A DNA stretch of 6,945 nt from UBA7692 sp964552715. GTDB lineage: Bacteria > Bacteroidota > Bacteroidia > Chitinophagales > LD1. This document shows, piece after piece, positions 5,822 to 6,945 of the stretch; the stretch's first letter is position 1; every line of letters begins with the position of its first letter. The stretch covers positions 1 to 6,945 of the forward strand of contig CAZKHZ010000189.1 in the NCBI GenBank assembly GCA_964552715.1, read 5' to 3'. The notes under the pieces are model-generated. The model saw nothing but the letters and a program-made list of their open reading frames with translations. It searched no databases and was not told the origin of the DNA. The position numbers were made by a program, and so were the translations under genes.

Positions 5822-5922
5822 TACCCGAAAGGCGGGACTTTTACCACAAAACTTAATTTAAAACTAAACTTCCGTTGACTACAAAATCTGTCTTTGGAAC
5901 ACGAAACCCCGCCCTTCGGGTA
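5822..5922. repeat. Long inverted repeat, 15-bp arms around 71 nt
   Basis: Arms TACCCGAAAGGCGGG (5822-5836) and CCCGCCCTTCGGGTA (5908-5922) pair at 14 of 15 positions (A5830 against C5914 is the mismatch). The arms are G+C-rich inside an A+T-rich spacer. The 71-nt interior is A+T-rich and has no gene. The distal arm is followed by ACTGTTATGCGGTCGTG. This could be a dispersed repeat, a structured RNA or a recombination site. Confidence 0.8.
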
Positions 5923-5967
5923 AGACTGTTATGCGGTCGTGCTAATTTTTCCAATAGTGTGAGAATT

Positions 5968-6312
5968 TTATTGATTAATGCCTAAATAATATATATATGC
6001 ATTTAAAATCATGTAAAATACGGCTGGTAAAGAAACCAAGAAACTATCCTTAGTTTTAATTCTTGTTATCAATCCAAACAACATTAATATAGCAAGTCCA
6101 CCAGATGATATTAGCAGAATGGGTTTAAAAAATAAACCTACCAACAAACCAAAGGCACCAAGTATCTCTAAGATAATTACAAATATTCCAAGCTTCTTTA
6201 GGTCAAATCGTTCAAATTCACTTTTCATGTGAGGTGAAACAAAATATGAAATAGAATATGCTACAAAAGAGAAGCTTGAAAATAAAACACAAGAAATCAA
6301 TAAATAATCCAT
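5968..6312 (-). CDS. DoxX-like four-helix membrane protein (second paralogue)
   Basis: 114 aa in the inner membrane. Hydrophobic spans lie at about 3-25, 41-61, 64-84 and 91-111, with a charged loop KSEFERFDLKK (30-40) after the first span, as in small DoxX/DoxX_2-type proteins. Function in this family is poorly defined, so no reaction is proposed. I chose ATG 6312 (MDYLLISC...): it falls 2 nt after the stop of the upstream gene, gives the same length as the neighbouring paralogue and begins directly with the first membrane span. An in-frame ATG at 6354 would overlap the upstream gene by 40 nt and add a polar 14-residue leader (MCLHNISF...), so it is less likely. Confidence 0.75.
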   Translation of the reverse strand: MDYLLISCVLFSSFSFVAYSISYFVSPHMKSEFERFDLKKLGIFVIILEILGAFGLLVGLFFKPILLISSGGLAILMLFGLITRIKTKDSFLVSLPAVFYMILNAYIYYLGINQ

Positions 6313-6314
6313 AT

Positions 6315-6659
6315 TTAAATTATCTCCATTGAAACTAATGTTATGAAGACACATAAAATAAAGAAAATTAACGATGGCAAATGTTTAATGAATGGATTTT
6401 TAATTTTGAAATGGAAATATTGAGCTGCTAACATAAATAAGCCCATAATCATAGCGGGAATAGGAATTAATGAAGAATACCAAATACCAGCGATTAACAA
6501 AGTAGCTAACGAAACTTTAGATGCTCCTACAAAAGTCCGAGTTAAATCACTTAGTCCGAACTGTTTAAATTCTTTAATTATTACGTCATATCGGAAAATC
6601 CAAACGTAACCGACTGATGCAGCTACAATAATTTGTGCTACAATTAGGTAATTTGTCAT
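6315..6659 (-). CDS. DoxX-like four-helix membrane protein (first paralogue)
   Basis: 114 aa with hydrophobic spans at about 3-22, 42-61, 65-82 and 90-110. The loop after span 1 reads IKEFKQFGLSDL, matching KSEFERFDLKKL in the downstream gene, and KNPFIKHLPSLIFFIL matches KDSFLVSLPAVFYMIL. The two are therefore tandem paralogues that have diverged strongly. The 2-nt spacing to the next gene (TAA-AT-ATG) and 9 nt from the previous stop indicate one operon. The two products may pair in the membrane; that is inference. The family resemblance is to DoxX-like proteins; the substrate is unknown. Confidence 0.75.
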   Translation of the reverse strand: MTNYLIVAQIIVAASVGYVWIFRYDVIIKEFKQFGLSDLTRTFVGASKVSLATLLIAGIWYSSLIPIPAMIMGLFMLAAQYFHFKIKNPFIKHLPSLIFFILCVFITLVSMEII

Positions 6660-6668
6660 GGTATTTTT

Positions 6669-6797
6669 TTAAGTTGTTTCAAACTTTTTTGTTTTATCAG
6701 GGCTATCTTTTTTGTCTGATTGTGTAATAGCTAATGCGAAGCCTACACCAAAAAGCAGAGTTATAAGTCCGGCAAAATATGGGATAATTTCAGTCAT
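6669..6797 (-). CDS. Small single-span membrane protein (42 aa)
   Basis: 42 codons from ATG 6797 to TAA 6669. Residues about 4-24 (IIPYFAGLITLLFGVGFALA) form one hydrophobic helix, followed by a polar, charged tail (TQSDKKDSPDKTKKFETT). The start overlaps the last 8 nt of the upstream frame and the stop is 9 nt before the first DoxX-like gene, the spacing expected of a real operon member. No family is recognised. It could be a small subunit or regulator of the neighbouring membrane proteins. Confidence 0.65.
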   Translation of the reverse strand: MTEIIPYFAGLITLLFGVGFALAITQSDKKDSPDKTKKFETT

Positions 6798-6945
6798 TGT
6801 TTGAATTATTAATTAGTTTTAAATATATACCAAATGCTAATATAGATGGAACCCATATTCCTATAAAAGTTGCGTCCGCTTTTTCTCCTTGAAAATAAAG
6901 TAATTCGGAAAAAATTAATGATAGCATAGCAGCCATAAATAGGAG
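6790..6945 (-). CDS. Membrane protein, C-terminal part (runs off the window)
   Basis: An open frame enters from the right edge and ends at TGA 6790, giving at least 51 residues. An in-frame ATG at 6936 (MAAMLSLIFSELLYFQGEKA) could be internal or the start. Two hydrophobic stretches are visible: LLFMAAMLSLIFSELLYF and, after the loop QGEKADATF, IGIWVPSILAFGIYL. The end overlaps the 42-aa gene by 8 nt. It resembles small uncharacterised Bacteroidota membrane proteins, but I cannot name a family. Confidence 0.6.
   Translation of the reverse strand, partial: LLFMAAMLSLIFSELLYFQGEKADATFIGIWVPSILAFGIYLKLINNSNND

Larger units (their letters stand above)
5532..5967. other. Non-coding spacer between toxin-antitoxin operon and membrane operon
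   Basis: 436 nt without a supportable gene. It carries the candidate operator near 5559-5586, a hairpin with 8-bp perfect arms (5685-5719), a short direct repeat ATTCTGAA at 5758 and 5772, and a long inverted repeat with 15-bp arms (5822-5922) followed by GTTATGC. It contains the promoter side of the toxin-antitoxin operon and the 3' side of the DoxX-like operon. Confidence 0.7.

Noticed and set aside
5822..5922. CRISPR array or intrinsic terminator at the long inverted repeat
   Set aside because: There is only one pair of arms, no regularly spaced direct repeats and spacers, and the 71-nt loop without a U-tract does not suit a terminator.
6312..6354. Upstream ATG 6354 for the second DoxX-like gene
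   Set aside because: It would overlap the preceding gene by 40 nt and add a polar leader before the first membrane span; ATG 6312 fits spacing and paralogue length.

Overview
The window looks like a Bacteroidota (Bacteroidetes) chromosome scaffold. The signs are an rpsP-rimM-trmD group whose S16-like gene ends in a long Ala/Glu/Thr-rich tail, start codons mostly without a Shine-Dalgarno sequence, a TAnnTTTG-type -7 element upstream of the peptidoglycan-binding gene, DapD of the succinylase lysine pathway, and A+T-rich spacers with palindromes. The 100-N block marks it as a draft scaffold, possibly metagenome-derived.

Left part (1-1560): the 3' end of a probable rpsP gene with a 42-bp tandem repeat in its tail, then rimM and trmD overlapping by 11 nt. 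This is a translation operon: ribosomal protein, 30S maturation factor and tRNA m1G37 methyltransferase. It ends at a strong hairpin shared with the convergent gene to its right.

Middle left (1563-2767, minus): one secreted protein with a signal peptide, a Pro/Ala/Lys linker, a region with a hidden 23-residue period and a C-terminal peptidoglycan-binding domain. It is split by an N gap whose two edges carry the same 55 nt. Merging those copies restores a single 349-aa reading frame, so the apparent frame break is very probably an assembly artefact. Divergent from it is dapD (2905-3726, plus), for lysine and meso-diaminopimelate synthesis.

Middle right (3727-5967): an accessory island. Two non-coding stretches of about 350 and 436 nt, rich in palindromes, flank a two-gene minus-strand operon. 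The first gene encodes a 336-aa putative DNA-binding protein (N-terminal HTH-like segment plus a Bro-N/RhuM-like segment). One nucleotide after it comes a Doc/Fic-type toxin with an intact HSFQDGNKR motif. This resembles a toxin-antitoxin module with an unusually large, non-Phd partner and is the best candidate for a little-described system here.

Right end (5968-6945, minus): a tight operon of small membrane proteins. It contains the C-terminal part of an unidentified membrane protein, a 42-aa single-span protein, and two tandem 114-aa four-helix DoxX-like paralogues.
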